A DNA stretch of 64,000 nucleotides from Salipiger abyssi (GCF_017311415.1 NZ_JAEKIS010000015.1:1-64000), one strand, 5' to 3'. Counted from the first letter of the stretch, positions 35,216 through 42,851 are shown. A program made the numbers and translations. Notes: generated by a model from the sequence alone, not told the origin.

Positions 35216-35883
35216 AGAATTCGGTCAGCTACCCACATTTGATGAAGGCAAAGATCCTCGCGGATCTGCCGACCGAAAAGAAGATGTCCTTCCTGAACCA
35301 GTGCTCGGTTCGTGTGGTGCATGACCCCGAGCGCATCCTGATCCAGGGCGACCGGCCGCAGGGCATGTTCCTCGTGGCCCATGGCCGGGTGGATGTGGCG
35401 CATTCCGGCGAGCATGGCGAGCAGACGGTGATCTGCCATATCGGCCCCGGCGATGTGGTGGGCGAGATCGAGACGACCTCGGGCATGCCCTGCGTCGCCA
35501 CCTGCACCGCCCTGCCGGTCACCACGCTGCTCTTCTGCCCGACGCCGCTGCTGTATGAGTTCCTGAAACACCCGGTCTTCATCCGCAACCTCGCCGCGGT
35601 CTTCACCACCCGCATCGCCCGCGACAACCAGTCCAAGGCGACCGACCAGCATCTGACGGTGGACGAAAAGATCGGCCTGCGGCTGCGGCAGCTCTCGCAA
35701 GGCAGCGACCGCATCCGGGCGAGTCAGGCCCGTCTGGCCGAGATGGTGGGCTGCTCGCGCCAGACCATGAACAAGTCTCTGGGCCGGCTGCGCGACGCGG
35801 GCATCATCGACATTCGCAAGGGCGAGGTGCGGGTGCTGCGCCCCGAGGCGCTGACGCGGGTGAACGGGCAGACGGTGCACTGA
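35212..35883 (+). CDS. Crp/Fnr family transcriptional regulator
   Basis: A 223-residue regulator with an amino-terminal cyclic-nucleotide-type sensor barrel (HDPERILIQGDRPQGMFLVAHGRVDVAH; GPGDVVGEIETTSGMPCVATCTA) and a carboxyl winged helix (RASQARLAEMVGCSRQTMNKSLGRLRDAGIIDIRKGEVRVL). No amino-terminal four-Cys iron-sulfur signature of FNR is present, so the signal is not oxygen through a cluster. The ATG at 35212 overlaps the cytochrome gene stop (ATGA), so it is translated as part of the molybdenum hydroxylase operon and may regulate it. It converges on the replication gene, leaving only 22 bases between stops. Confidence 0.92.
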   Translation: MKNSVSYPHLMKAKILADLPTEKKMSFLNQCSVRVVHDPERILIQGDRPQGMFLVAHGRVDVAHSGEHGEQTVICHIGPGDVVGEIETTSGMPCVATCTALPVTTLLFCPTPLLYEFLKHPVFIRNLAAVFTTRIARDNQSKATDQHLTVDEKIGLRLRQLSQGSDRIRASQARLAEMVGCSRQTMNKSLGRLRDAGIIDIRKGEVRVLRPEALTRVNGQTVH

Positions 35884-35905
35884 GCCCCCCTGCCCCGCCC
35901 ATGTG

Positions 35906-36592
35906 TCACCATTCCACCGTGATCTCGTCCACATCCGCATCCACCGCCTGCGCCGCCGCGAGCAGCCAGGCGGTGAGATGGGTGGCGACATAGCTGGCGT
36001 GAAAGCGCGAGGGCGCGGTGAGACAGAGCCGCCCGCCATCGCGCCCCCGCCGTTCCAGCCCCGCGACCCAGGCGGCGTAGCGGGAGGGATCTTCGGTATG
36101 CAGCACGCCCCTGGCCAGCGCCCATTCGGTGCCGCCCGTGAGATCCGGCGCCTCCCCCCTGCCCTTCACCGGCAGTGGCACGACCTTGCTTTCCGGCGCC
36201 GCTTCCGGCCCGCTCAGCCGCTGCTCCAGATCGGGGCCGACATCGGCCCAGCGGTCGCGGCTGTCTTCGAGAATCCGGGCGATACAGAGACTGTATTCGC
36301 TGACCCTGCCGCGAGCGCCCTGACGCGTGACCTCGAGCCAGCCCATGGCGCGGAGCTTGGCCATCTCGCGCTTGACGGTGCGTTCGTCGACCTGCCAGAG
36401 CCGGGCAATCTCGCGCTGCCCGACGGCAAGCTGATCGCGGCCCCAGTTGTAGCGCGCGGTGATCAGCGTCATCAGCCGCAGGACCAGCCGCTGACGGCCT
36501 TTCTCCTGCGCCAGCGCATAGGCGCCCATGACCGTGAGCAGGTCGTATTTCAGAGCCGCGGCATTGCGCCTGGCCGGTTTTGTGGCAAGCAT
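35906..36592 (-). CDS. DnaA-like plasmid replication initiator
   Basis: A 228-residue protein matching the DnaA-like replicase type known from Rhodobacterales plasmids. The amino half has a winged-helix look (QREIARLWQVDERTVKREMAKLRAMGWLEV); the last 60 residues (YAAWVAGLERRGRD, LTAPSRFHASYVATHLTAWL) resemble the DnaA domain I segment that starts W..WL and ends with L..APSRF. It lacks the AAA+ ATPase of true DnaA. The ATG at 36592 is preferred because the next in-frame ATG, 36772, would place a 14-bp palindrome (36617-36630) inside the gene; that longer form (288 residues) cannot be excluded. It diverges from parA. It would bind an origin in the intergenic region. Confidence 0.8.
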   Translation of the reverse strand: MLATKPARRNAAALKYDLLTVMGAYALAQEKGRQRLVLRLMTLITARYNWGRDQLAVGQREIARLWQVDERTVKREMAKLRAMGWLEVTRQGARGRVSEYSLCIARILEDSRDRWADVGPDLEQRLSGPEAAPESKVVPLPVKGRGEAPDLTGGTEWALARGVLHTEDPSRYAAWVAGLERRGRDGGRLCLTAPSRFHASYVATHLTAWLLAAAQAVDADVDEITVEW

Positions 36593-36616
36593 GCCCGCTG
36601 CCCCCTGCAACTGTCC

Positions 36617-36630
36617 GTCCCCGCGGGGAC
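36617..36630. promoter_or_regulatory. Palindrome copy 1, candidate parS/operator
   Basis: GTCCCCGCGGGGAC, a perfect 14-bp palindrome, 25 bases upstream of the initiator ATG. The same 14-mer recurs at 37121, 38126 and 39400 and was not seen elsewhere in the window. Confidence 0.75.
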
Positions 36631-36639
36631 TGCCTCGAA

Positions 36640-37100
36640 TATGCGGGCTCTTGCGCGGCCCTAGGGATCGGCGCGCTGCATTCTCAGCGTTCTTTCCCGA
36701 TCTTCGCCTATTAGCGTCCGGAAGAACGATTCTGTCAAGCTTTGAGCGAAAAGCGTCCTGTTTCGATTTCAAATCAGAAAGAAAAAATCGGTATTAAGGT
36801 ATTGGGTGACAGTCTGGGTGTCCCCTATTGGGCTGAAAATGTCCCCCAATATATGGTGGGCGCCGATCCGCTGTCCCTCATTATTTCCGCCCGACATCAA
36901 GAGATTATCGAATCGGTGGCGGTGCTTGCACGGCAGGCATGCCCGCCCGTCGTGGCCTTTGTTTTGCAGGGCGTTAAATTCTTTCGTTTTGCATAATTCG
37001 TTTTGCACGGAATGTAAATCCATCGTAAAAACGGAAGCGTGAGAAATTTGCGTCCCGCAGAGCCGGCGTTTGGCTCGAACGAAAGGCGGAGTACCGTCCC
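36640..37100. other. Rep-par intergenic region, candidate replication origin
   Basis: This divergent gap is clearly AT-richer than its surroundings, especially from 36720 to 37060. TATTGGG occurs at 36800-36806 and 36826-36832 and in inverted form (CCCAATA) at 36845-36851; GGTATT is repeated at 36790 and 36798. Such short repeats next to a plasmid initiator gene fit an origin. A damaged palindrome half site (GTCCCC) is at 37096. No convincing gene was found: an open frame at 36742-36996 lacks a ribosome site and starts with TTG. Confidence 0.45.
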
Positions 37101-37120
37101 CGGGGGCGTCCAGGCAAAGC

Positions 37121-37134
37121 GTCCCCGCGGGGAC
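37121..37134. promoter_or_regulatory. Palindrome copy 2, candidate parS/operator
   Basis: GTCCCCGCGGGGAC directly abuts the AGGAGG ribosome site (37135-37140) of parA. A protein bound here would cover the parA translation start region or its promoter, suggesting autoregulation. Confidence 0.75.
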
Positions 37135-37144
37135 AGGAGGCAAG

Positions 37145-38449
37145 ATGTTTACACATGAAGACCTGTCGAGGTTGCAGACCCAGTCGCTCAAGATGCAGGG
37201 GTTCATCCGGCAGCAGACCTTTTCGCCGGAGATGACCAAGACCCTGCGCCGGTTTTCGAGCTGGGAGGTGGCGGAGCTGATCCTGAAGGTGAACCAGTCG
37301 ACCCTGCGCGGCCGCATGGCCGCCGACCCCACTTTGCCTCAGGGGCTGGTGGAAGAGGACGGTCGCCAGCGCTGGTATGCGCTTGAGGAGATCAACGAGA
37401 TCCGCCGCCGGCTCAAGGTGAACCGCAAGAGCCTGATGCCGCACCGCCCTGCCGGTAAGCGCGCCTTCCGAACCGCCATCGCCAATTTCAAGGGCGGCGC
37501 CGGCAAGTCGACCGTGGCGCTGCATTTCGCCCATGCTGCAGCGCTCGACGGTTACCGCGTGCTTTGCGTCGATTTCGATCCGCAGGCGACGCTGAGCCAC
37601 TCCATGGGGCTGAGCGATGTGACCGAGGAGTATACGGTCTGGGGCATCATGGCGCGCGATCTGGTGCGCGAGACCGAGCGCATGAACGCGGCCGTGCGCG
37701 GCGCCGAAAGCGGCTCTGCCCTGCCCCAGCGGCGCCTGCCAGAGGCGATCACCGGCATGGGGCTGCGCGACCTGCGCGTCGCCGATTTCATCAAGCCGAC
37801 GAGCTGGCCCACCATCGACCTCGTGCCCTCCTGCGCCAATGCCGCCTTTGTCGAATTCGCCAGCGCGCAGTACCGGCATCTCAATCCCGAATGGTCGTTC
37901 TTTGCGGCCGTGTCGCGCTATCTCGATGCGCTGCCGGTCGATGCCTATGACATGGTGATCTTCGATTGCCCGCCGGCCATCGGCTATCAGAGCATGAACG
38001 CGGTCTTTGCCGCCGACATGCTCTATATCCCCTCCGGGCCGGGCTATTGGGAGTACGATTCCACCACCTCGTTCATCGGGCAGCTCTCCGAGGCGCTGGC
38101 CGATCTCGGCGGGTTCGAGGACGCTGTCCCCGCGGGGACACTGCATCTGCCGAAGGTGTTTTACGACATCCGCTTCCTGCTGACGCGCTACGAGTCGGGC
38201 AACGATCTGCACCGGGCGATGCGTTCAGCCTTTCAGAAGGTTTGGGAGGATAGGGTCACCGAGCACCCGATCGAGATGACTCGCGCGGTGGAGCAGTCGG
38301 GCCGGTTCCTGAGCTCGATCTACGAGATCGATTACCGGGAGATGACGCGCGAGACCTGGCGCCGCGCGCGCACATCCTTCGACCGGGCCTATGAGGAGTT
38401 CCGCGGCCACGCGCTGGCGGCCTGGGACAAGCTGGAGGATGAGGCATGA
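37145..38449 (+). CDS. parA: ParA family partition ATPase
   Basis: A 434-residue Walker-type partition ATPase like the plasmid RepA/ParA proteins of alphaproteobacteria. The first hundred residues hold a MerR-like DNA-binding segment (SSWEVAELILKVNQSTLRGRM). The deviant Walker A motif NFKGGAGKSTVALHFAHAAA lies near residue 118, followed by VDFDPQATLS, and Walker B is VIFDCPPAIGY. The ATG at 37145 has AGGAGG four bases upstream; an open frame from 37070 runs through the palindrome. Together with ParB it separates replicon copies on the nucleoid. Its codons near 38126 contain a copy of the palindrome, encoding VPAGT. It overlaps parB by four bases. Confidence 0.93.
   Translation: MFTHEDLSRLQTQSLKMQGFIRQQTFSPEMTKTLRRFSSWEVAELILKVNQSTLRGRMAADPTLPQGLVEEDGRQRWYALEEINEIRRRLKVNRKSLMPHRPAGKRAFRTAIANFKGGAGKSTVALHFAHAAALDGYRVLCVDFDPQATLSHSMGLSDVTEEYTVWGIMARDLVRETERMNAAVRGAESGSALPQRRLPEAITGMGLRDLRVADFIKPTSWPTIDLVPSCANAAFVEFASAQYRHLNPEWSFFAAVSRYLDALPVDAYDMVIFDCPPAIGYQSMNAVFAADMLYIPSGPGYWEYDSTTSFIGQLSEALADLGGFEDAVPAGTLHLPKVFYDIRFLLTRYESGNDLHRAMRSAFQKVWEDRVTEHPIEMTRAVEQSGRFLSSIYEIDYREMTRETWRRARTSFDRAYEEFRGHALAAWDKLEDEA
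38126..38139. promoter_or_regulatory. Palindrome copy 3, inside parA
   Basis: GTCCCCGCGGGGAC lies within parA and is read as Val-Pro-Ala-Gly-Thr, in the same reading frame as the copy inside parB. Outer bases CT before and ACTG after match the parB copy in part. Confidence 0.75.
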
Positions 38450-39534
38450 GCAAGAAACGCGGTTTCGACATCGACTTTCCCGGCACTGCCGACGGCACCT
38501 ATACCGGCGGGCAATCCTCGGGGGCGCGGCGCGGGCCGATGGCCTCGGCGATCAACGAGAATGCCGAGGCGCTGCGCGAACGCGCCGCCGCCGAGCGCGC
38601 GATCCGCGAGGAAAACGACCGGCTGGCGCATGAGCATGTGCGGCTCAAACGCGCCGGGCTGATCACCGATCTGGTGCCGCTCGACGCGATCCGCACCGAC
38701 AAGCTGACCCGCGACCGCAGCCTCGCGCCCGATCCGGAGATCGGCGAGCTGAAGGACTCGATCCGCGAGATCGGCTTGTCGAACCCGATCCGGGTGGAGC
38801 CGGATGGCGACGGGTTCGAGCTGGTGCAGGGGTTTCGCCGGCTGACCGCATTCCGCGAGCTTTACGCGGAGACCGGCGACGAGGCTTTTGCGCGGATACC
38901 TGCGGGGCTGGTGGCCTCGGGCGAGGCGCTGGAGGGGCTCTATCGCCGCATGGTCGACGAGAACCTGGTGCGGCGCGGTGTGTCCTTTGCGGAGATGGCG
39001 CAGCTGGCGCTGAACTTCGCGCGCGACCCGGGCACGGCGGCTGAGGATGTCGAGGAGGCGGTGGCGCTGCTCTACGCCTCGGCAGGGCGGCAGAAGCGAA
39101 GCTATATCCGGCATTTCGCAACGCTGCTCGATGCCATTGGTGATCAGTTGCGGCATCCGGAGGCGATTCCGCGCAAGCTTGGGCTCGATCTGGTGCGGCA
39201 GATCGGGGTGGAGGACGGCTTTGCCGAGCGGCTGCGCGCGGCGCTGGACGCGGCGCCCGAGGGCAATGCCGAGGCGGAGCTGGCGCGGCTTCAGGCGGCG
39301 CTGGGTCCGGAACCGGAGCCCAAGCCAGAGCGCAAGCCGGAGCGGCGTACGGGGCAGGGCGATGCGGACAGTGCCGCCAAGACGGTGCTGCGCTGCACTG
39401 TCCCCGCGGGGACAGTCCGATGTGCTGCGCGGGACGGCAAGGTCGAGTTGCAGATGGAGCGCGATTTTTCCAGCATCGACCGGCACCGGCTGGAGGCGGC
39501 GGTGGCGGCGTTTATGGCAGCGCTGGATAGCTGA
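38446..39534 (+). CDS. parB: ParB family partition protein
   Basis: A 362-residue ParB/RepB-type centromere-binding protein. The amino arm is charged and coiled (ALRERAAAERAIREENDRLAHEH); the ParB/Srx domain follows with EIGELKDSIREIGLSNPIRV and VQGFRRLTAFREL, where GFRR stands in place of the usual GERR; the helix-turn-helix region includes RRMVDENLVRRGVSFAEMAQLAL. It binds parS, spreads, and stimulates ParA. The ATGA overlap with parA and the terminator at 39559 define a two-gene operon. The gene contains a fourth palindrome copy, again encoding VPAGT, in a linker near residue 320 that looks poorly constrained. Confidence 0.92.
   Translation: MSKKRGFDIDFPGTADGTYTGGQSSGARRGPMASAINENAEALRERAAAERAIREENDRLAHEHVRLKRAGLITDLVPLDAIRTDKLTRDRSLAPDPEIGELKDSIREIGLSNPIRVEPDGDGFELVQGFRRLTAFRELYAETGDEAFARIPAGLVASGEALEGLYRRMVDENLVRRGVSFAEMAQLALNFARDPGTAAEDVEEAVALLYASAGRQKRSYIRHFATLLDAIGDQLRHPEAIPRKLGLDLVRQIGVEDGFAERLRAALDAAPEGNAEAELARLQAALGPEPEPKPERKPERRTGQGDADSAAKTVLRCTVPAGTVRCAARDGKVELQMERDFSSIDRHRLEAAVAAFMAALDS
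39397..39416. promoter_or_regulatory. Palindrome copy 4, inside parB, extended to 20 bp
   Basis: ACTGTCCCCGCGGGGACAGT is a perfect 20-bp palindrome around the shared 14-mer (39400-39413), the most extended of the four copies and therefore the best candidate for the strongest binding site. Confidence 0.78.
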
Positions 39535-39558
39535 GGTCTGATTGAGCGGAGTTTTGGA

Positions 39559-39588
39559 GGCGCGGGCCGGGTGGCTCGCGCCTTTTTT
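39559..39588 (+). terminator. Rho-independent terminator after parAB
   Basis: Ten-base arms (GGCGCGGGCC and GGCTCGCGCC, one G-T pair) close a GGGT loop and are followed by six T residues, 25 bases after the parB stop. Confidence 0.9.
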
Positions 39589-39870
39589 GCGTTTGGGGCA
39601 GGGGGAGCATTGATGGATTTACGGAGGATGACGAGGAGTTCCATGTGGATGCTGTATATAGAGCGAAGCGCAACCTATTGTGGTGGAGGCCCGTTTCGGC
39701 ATCTATATGCGGTGTTCGTCGTTGGACCGAGGGTGCAATGCGATGTGTTTCTTCGTCCTGCGTGAGAGATACGGCGTTTAATGCTTTGAAAGGGCAATAT
39801 TTTTCCGTTTGTAGCGCATTCGGGCGCCAAGTTTTGTCGTTTCTGTCGGGTAGGGCAGGGGGCTCGCGCA

Positions 39871-39895
39871 GCGGTGGGCAGATTGCCCACCCTAC
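39871..39895 (+). repeat. REP-like palindromic element, left copy
   Basis: A 25-base sequence whose core GGTGGGCAGATTGCCCACC is itself a hairpin (eight-base arms, three-base loop). The exact reverse complement of all 25 bases lies at 40034-40058, so the pair could fold over 138 bases in the manner of REP doublets or a miniature inverted-repeat element. Confidence 0.8.
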
Positions 39896-40033
39896 ACTGG
39901 GCGGCGCGGCGATTTGGTGACGCAAGCGCGAAGTGTTGAAATTGTGCGGGCTTGGCAGGGATAAAGTAGAAGATTCACAAGGCAGATCGCCAACCTTGGG
40001 CAGGGGATGGCGTGGCTTACCCAGGCATACGCT

Positions 40034-40058
40034 GTAGGGTGGGCAATCTGCCCACCGC
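40034..40058 (-). repeat. REP-like palindromic element, right copy
   Basis: Exact inverted copy of 39871-39895, with the core GGTGGGCAATCTGCCCACC. It stands 10 bases from the ABC transporter terminator. Similar GGTGGGCA/TGCCCACC repeats are, to my recollection, scattered in Rhodobacterales genomes; none other was noticed in this window. Confidence 0.8.
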
Positions 40059-40068
40059 TCGCGAAGGC

Positions 40069-40104
40069 AAAAAGAAAACGGGCCCGGCAGGGCCGGACCC
40101 GTTT
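40069..40104 (-). terminator. Rho-independent terminator of the ABC transporter operon
   Basis: On the reverse strand, thirteen-base arms (one G-T pair) flank a three-base CCT loop and are followed by TTTTCTTTTT, 25 bases after the permease stop at 40129. Confidence 0.93.
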
Positions 40105-40128
40105 CGCGAACACCTGAGAGAGGTGCGC

Positions 40129-40896
40129 TCAGATCGAAACCTCGCGGTTCTTCTGCGCCTTTTCCCAGGGCATGGCGTATTTCGCCAGCACGCCGACGCC
40201 GGTGTTCATCAGCACCGAAAGCGTGATGATCGCCACCAGCGCCGCGAACACCCCCGCCGTGTTGAACTGCGCCGAGGAATGCGAGAGCAGATAGCCCAGA
40301 CCCCGGTTCGCCGCGATCATCTCGCCGACGATGGCGCCGATCATCGCGTAGGGCACCGAGAGCCGCAGCCCGGTAAAGACCCAGACGATGGCCGAGGGCA
40401 CCACCACCTTGCGCAGCACATGGCGTTCGTTGGCGCCCATCAGCTTGAGGATATTCACCAGCTCGGGGCTCACGCTGCGCACGCCGGTATAGGTGTTGAG
40501 GAACACCAGAAAGAACACGATGGTCGCGGTGAGCAGCACCTTCATCTCCAGCCCGATGCCGAACCAGATGATGAAGAGCGGCGCCAGCGCGATCTTGGGG
40601 ATGCTGTAGAACCCCATGATGAACGGGTTCAGCAGCTCGGCCAGTTTCTCGGCGCGCCCCAGAAGGATACCCAGCGTCATGCCCACGGCGGCACCGAGCA
40701 GGAAGCCCGCGACCGCCTCCATCGCCGTGATGCCGGCGTGAAAGAAGATCCGCCCGTCCATCACCCAGTTCCAGAAGGTGGTGAAGATCAGCGAGGGCTT
40801 GCTGATGAGATAGGGCTCGATCAGCCGACCGGAGGCGAATTCCCAGAAGCCGAGAATACCGGCGAGGATGGCGAGCCGTGCCAGGATGAGTTTCAT
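40129..40896 (-). CDS. ABC transporter permease (SsuC/TauC/NitT type)
   Basis: A 255-residue inner-membrane permease of the BPD_transp_1 family with about six helices. The EAA loop that contacts the ATPase reads ELVNILKLMGANERHVLRKVVVPSAIVWVFTGLRLS near residue 160, with the conserved Gly-Ala. It forms the channel of an importer with the ATPase (40898) and binding protein (41853) genes. This type moves sulfonates, nitrate, pyrimidine precursors or similar small anions; the substrate here is unknown. The ATG at 40896 lies two bases after the preceding stop codon region, so translation is coupled. Confidence 0.93.
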   Translation of the reverse strand: MKLILARLAILAGILGFWEFASGRLIEPYLISKPSLIFTTFWNWVMDGRIFFHAGITAMEAVAGFLLGAAVGMTLGILLGRAEKLAELLNPFIMGFYSIPKIALAPLFIIWFGIGLEMKVLLTATIVFFLVFLNTYTGVRSVSPELVNILKLMGANERHVLRKVVVPSAIVWVFTGLRLSVPYAMIGAIVGEMIAANRGLGYLLSHSSAQFNTAGVFAALVAIITLSVLMNTGVGVLAKYAMPWEKAQKNREVSI

Positions 40897-40897
40897 G

Positions 40898-41719
40898 TCA
40901 ATGCTCCTCGGCAGAGATCGCGGGGGCCATTTCGTCCCAGAGCCGCGCGGTGAGATCGACGTAATCGCGGTTGTGGCGCAGGTGGAACAGGTCGCGGTCG
41001 GGCGGCAGCGGAATGTCCAGCACCTCGCGGATCGTGCCGGGGCGGCTGGTGAAGATCGCGCAGCGGTCGGCCAGCGCCACCGCCTCGTCGAGATCGTGGG
41101 TGACGAAAAGGATGGATTTCCTGAGCTGCGTCGCGATGCGCCGGACCTCGACCTGCATCTTGAGCCGCAACTGCGCATCGAGCGCGGCGAAGGGCTCGTC
41201 GAAGAGCAGCGTTTCCGGGTCGTAGGCCAGCAGCCGGGCGAGGGCGCAGCGCTTGCGCATGCCGCCCGAGAGCTCGTTGGGGTAATTGTCGCCGAACCCC
41301 TTGAGGCCGACGAGTTCCAGCAGATCCTCGATCCGGTCGCGGATCTGTTTTTTCGACAGGCCGGCGATCTCCAGCGGCACCGCGATATTGCCGGCCACCG
41401 TGCGCCAGTGCAGCAGATGGTCGCTCTGCGTCATGTAGCCGACCTTGCGGTTGAAGGCAGAGACCTTTTCGCCGCGATAGGAGACCGCGCCGGAGGTCGG
41501 GGCAAAGATCCCGGCGGCCATGTTCAGCAGGGTGGACTTGCCGCAGCCTGAGGGGCCGACAAGGGTGATGAACTCGCCTTCATGGACGGTGAGGTTGATA
41601 TCCGTGACGGCTTGCAGGGCGCCGAAGGCCTTGGCAACATTCTCGTAGCGGATGATTTCCGGTCGCGTGGCGGGGTCCGGGGCCGCGGACACGGCGGCGA
41701 GGGCGGGGGATCTGGTCAC
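40898..41719 (-). CDS. ABC transporter ATP-binding protein (SsuB/TauB type)
   Basis: A 273-residue ATPase. Walker A is GPSGCGKST near residue 59, the signature is LSGGMRKRCALARLL, Walker B is LLFDEPFAALDA and the switch His lies in FVTHDLDEA. It energises import by the neighbouring permease. The start is GTG at 41719 with GGGAGAGA just upstream; no in-frame ATG fits, as the frame upstream lies in a gap holding a hairpin. The carboxyl end (HNRDYVDLTARLWDEM) is a typical extension of this subfamily. Confidence 0.93.
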   Translation of the reverse strand: MTRSPALAAVSAAPDPATRPEIIRYENVAKAFGALQAVTDINLTVHEGEFITLVGPSGCGKSTLLNMAAGIFAPTSGAVSYRGEKVSAFNRKVGYMTQSDHLLHWRTVAGNIAVPLEIAGLSKKQIRDRIEDLLELVGLKGFGDNYPNELSGGMRKRCALARLLAYDPETLLFDEPFAALDAQLRLKMQVEVRRIATQLRKSILFVTHDLDEAVALADRCAIFTSRPGTIREVLDIPLPPDRDLFHLRHNRDYVDLTARLWDEMAPAISAEEH

Positions 41720-41798
41720 GTCTCTCTCCCTGTGACATCTGGGGCACGCCCGGCGGGATGGCCGGACGGGCGCGGCTTTTCGGGGGGCTGCAAGTCGC

Positions 41799-41844
41799 CG
41801 GGTCCGGACGGGCGCGGGAGGCGCACCGGGGCTTTCCGGACCCG
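41799..41844 (-). terminator. Hairpin between binding-protein and ATPase genes
   Basis: Perfect ten-base arms (CGGGTCCGGA and TCCGGACCCG) separated by 26 bases lie just after the binding-protein stop. There is no T tract. Like the hairpins at 19970 and 61806, it follows a solute-binding gene and may raise its level over the membrane subunits. Confidence 0.5.
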
Positions 41845-41852
41845 GGAGGGGC

Positions 41853-42851
41853 CTATTGCAGGAAGGCGCCTTCGACGGTCGCGTCGTCGATCGGGTTTTC
41901 CTTTTCGAAGGTGTTGGTGAAGGCCACCACGCGGTCGACCTGCTCCTGCGTGATCTGGGTGCTTTCGGGCATCCCGGCGACCGCCTCGGCCCAGATCGCG
42001 TTGAACAGGCTCTCTTCGGTCTGCGCGTAATAGGCATCGTGCACACGCTGGCGGGCGATGTCGCTTTGCTCGGGGTCGTGCAGGATGTCGAGCGCCATTT
42101 GCAGCGCCTCCTGCACCTTTGCGAGCGCCTCGGGGTGATCCTCGATCCAGTCGCGCTTGGCGCTGGCGACGATGTAGAGATAGCCGTCGAGCGAGGCGAC
42201 CTTGCCGGCGCCGGTGTTGAAGGCAAAGATCGCGCCCTGATCGCGGATAGCTATCTGCGGGGTGGGGGCCGATAGCGCGATGCCGTCGATCTGGCCCTGT
42301 TGCAGCGAGGCCTGATAGACGCCGATATCCGAGCCGAGATAGACGATGGTCATGTCGCGGTCCGGGTCGAGCCCGGCCTCTTCGGCGAAATAGCGGATGA
42401 TGTGATCGCCGCCGCCGGGGCCGGAGGTGCCGATCTTGATGCCTTTCATCGCGGCGAGCATGTCCTCATGCGAGGAGTCCGCCGTCAGGTTGTGCTCTTC
42501 CGCCCAGTCCTTGGAATAGACGATGCTGCTGCTGTACTGGGTCAGCACGGCGCCGATCATCACGTTGTCGAGCCCCTGCTTGCGCGAATAGAGCACGCCG
42601 GTGGCCGAACCGATGCCGATATCGGCACTGCCGCCGATCACCGCCGCGACGGTCTTGGAGCCCGAGCCGGTACGGATCACCTCCAGATCGACGCCGGCTT
42701 CCTCGAAAGTGCCCATGGCGACCGCGGTAAAGAACGGCAGAAAGGCAAAGCTTTCCGTGGAATGGGCGATGCTCACTTTTTCCTGCGCCTGGGCGATCCC
42801 CGCCGTCGCAGTCAGCGCCAGAACGGCGATGGCTTTTTTGAAAATATGCAA
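41853..42851 (-). CDS. ABC transporter substrate-binding protein (NMT1/SsuA type)
   Basis: A 332-residue periplasmic binding protein with a signal peptide (IFKKAIAVLALTATAGIAQAQ). NMT1/SsuA-like features are the opening KVSIAHSTESFAFLPFFTAVAMGTFEEAGVDLEVIRTGSGSKTVAAVIGGSADIG and KGIKIGTSGPGGGDHIIRYFAEEAG. No ATG fits: the only start that gives a complete signal peptide with a ribosome site (GGAGGAGACAATC) is TTG at 42851. An ATG at 42992 in the same frame would lie within the promoter. It is first in a three-gene importer operon. The bound compound is unknown. Confidence 0.9.
   Translation of the reverse strand: MHIFKKAIAVLALTATAGIAQAQEKVSIAHSTESFAFLPFFTAVAMGTFEEAGVDLEVIRTGSGSKTVAAVIGGSADIGIGSATGVLYSRKQGLDNVMIGAVLTQYSSSIVYSKDWAEEHNLTADSSHEDMLAAMKGIKIGTSGPGGGDHIIRYFAEEAGLDPDRDMTIVYLGSDIGVYQASLQQGQIDGIALSAPTPQIAIRDQGAIFAFNTGAGKVASLDGYLYIVASAKRDWIEDHPEALAKVQEALQMALDILHDPEQSDIARQRVHDAYYAQTEESLFNAIWAEAVAGMPESTQITQEQVDRVVAFTNTFEKENPIDDATVEGAFLQ

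Larger units (their letters stand above)
39589..40068. other. Noncoding gap with inverted repeat pair
   Basis: Between two terminators, this 480-base stretch has no supported gene. It is AT-richer in 39600-39830 than neighbouring genes. Its right half contains the REP-like inverted pair described separately (39871-39895 and 40034-40058). Confidence 0.6.

Noticed and set aside
36742-36996. An 84-codon frame in the rep-par gap
   Set aside because: TTG start without ribosome site, no recognisable family, inside a probable origin.
37096-37109. A fifth copy of the rep/par palindrome (GTCCCCGGGGGCGTC)
   Set aside because: Only the left half matches; counted as a degenerate half site at most.
39571-39925. 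Short overlapping frames on both strands downstream of parB
   Set aside because: No ribosome sites, no family resemblance, and they span the REP-like repeat.
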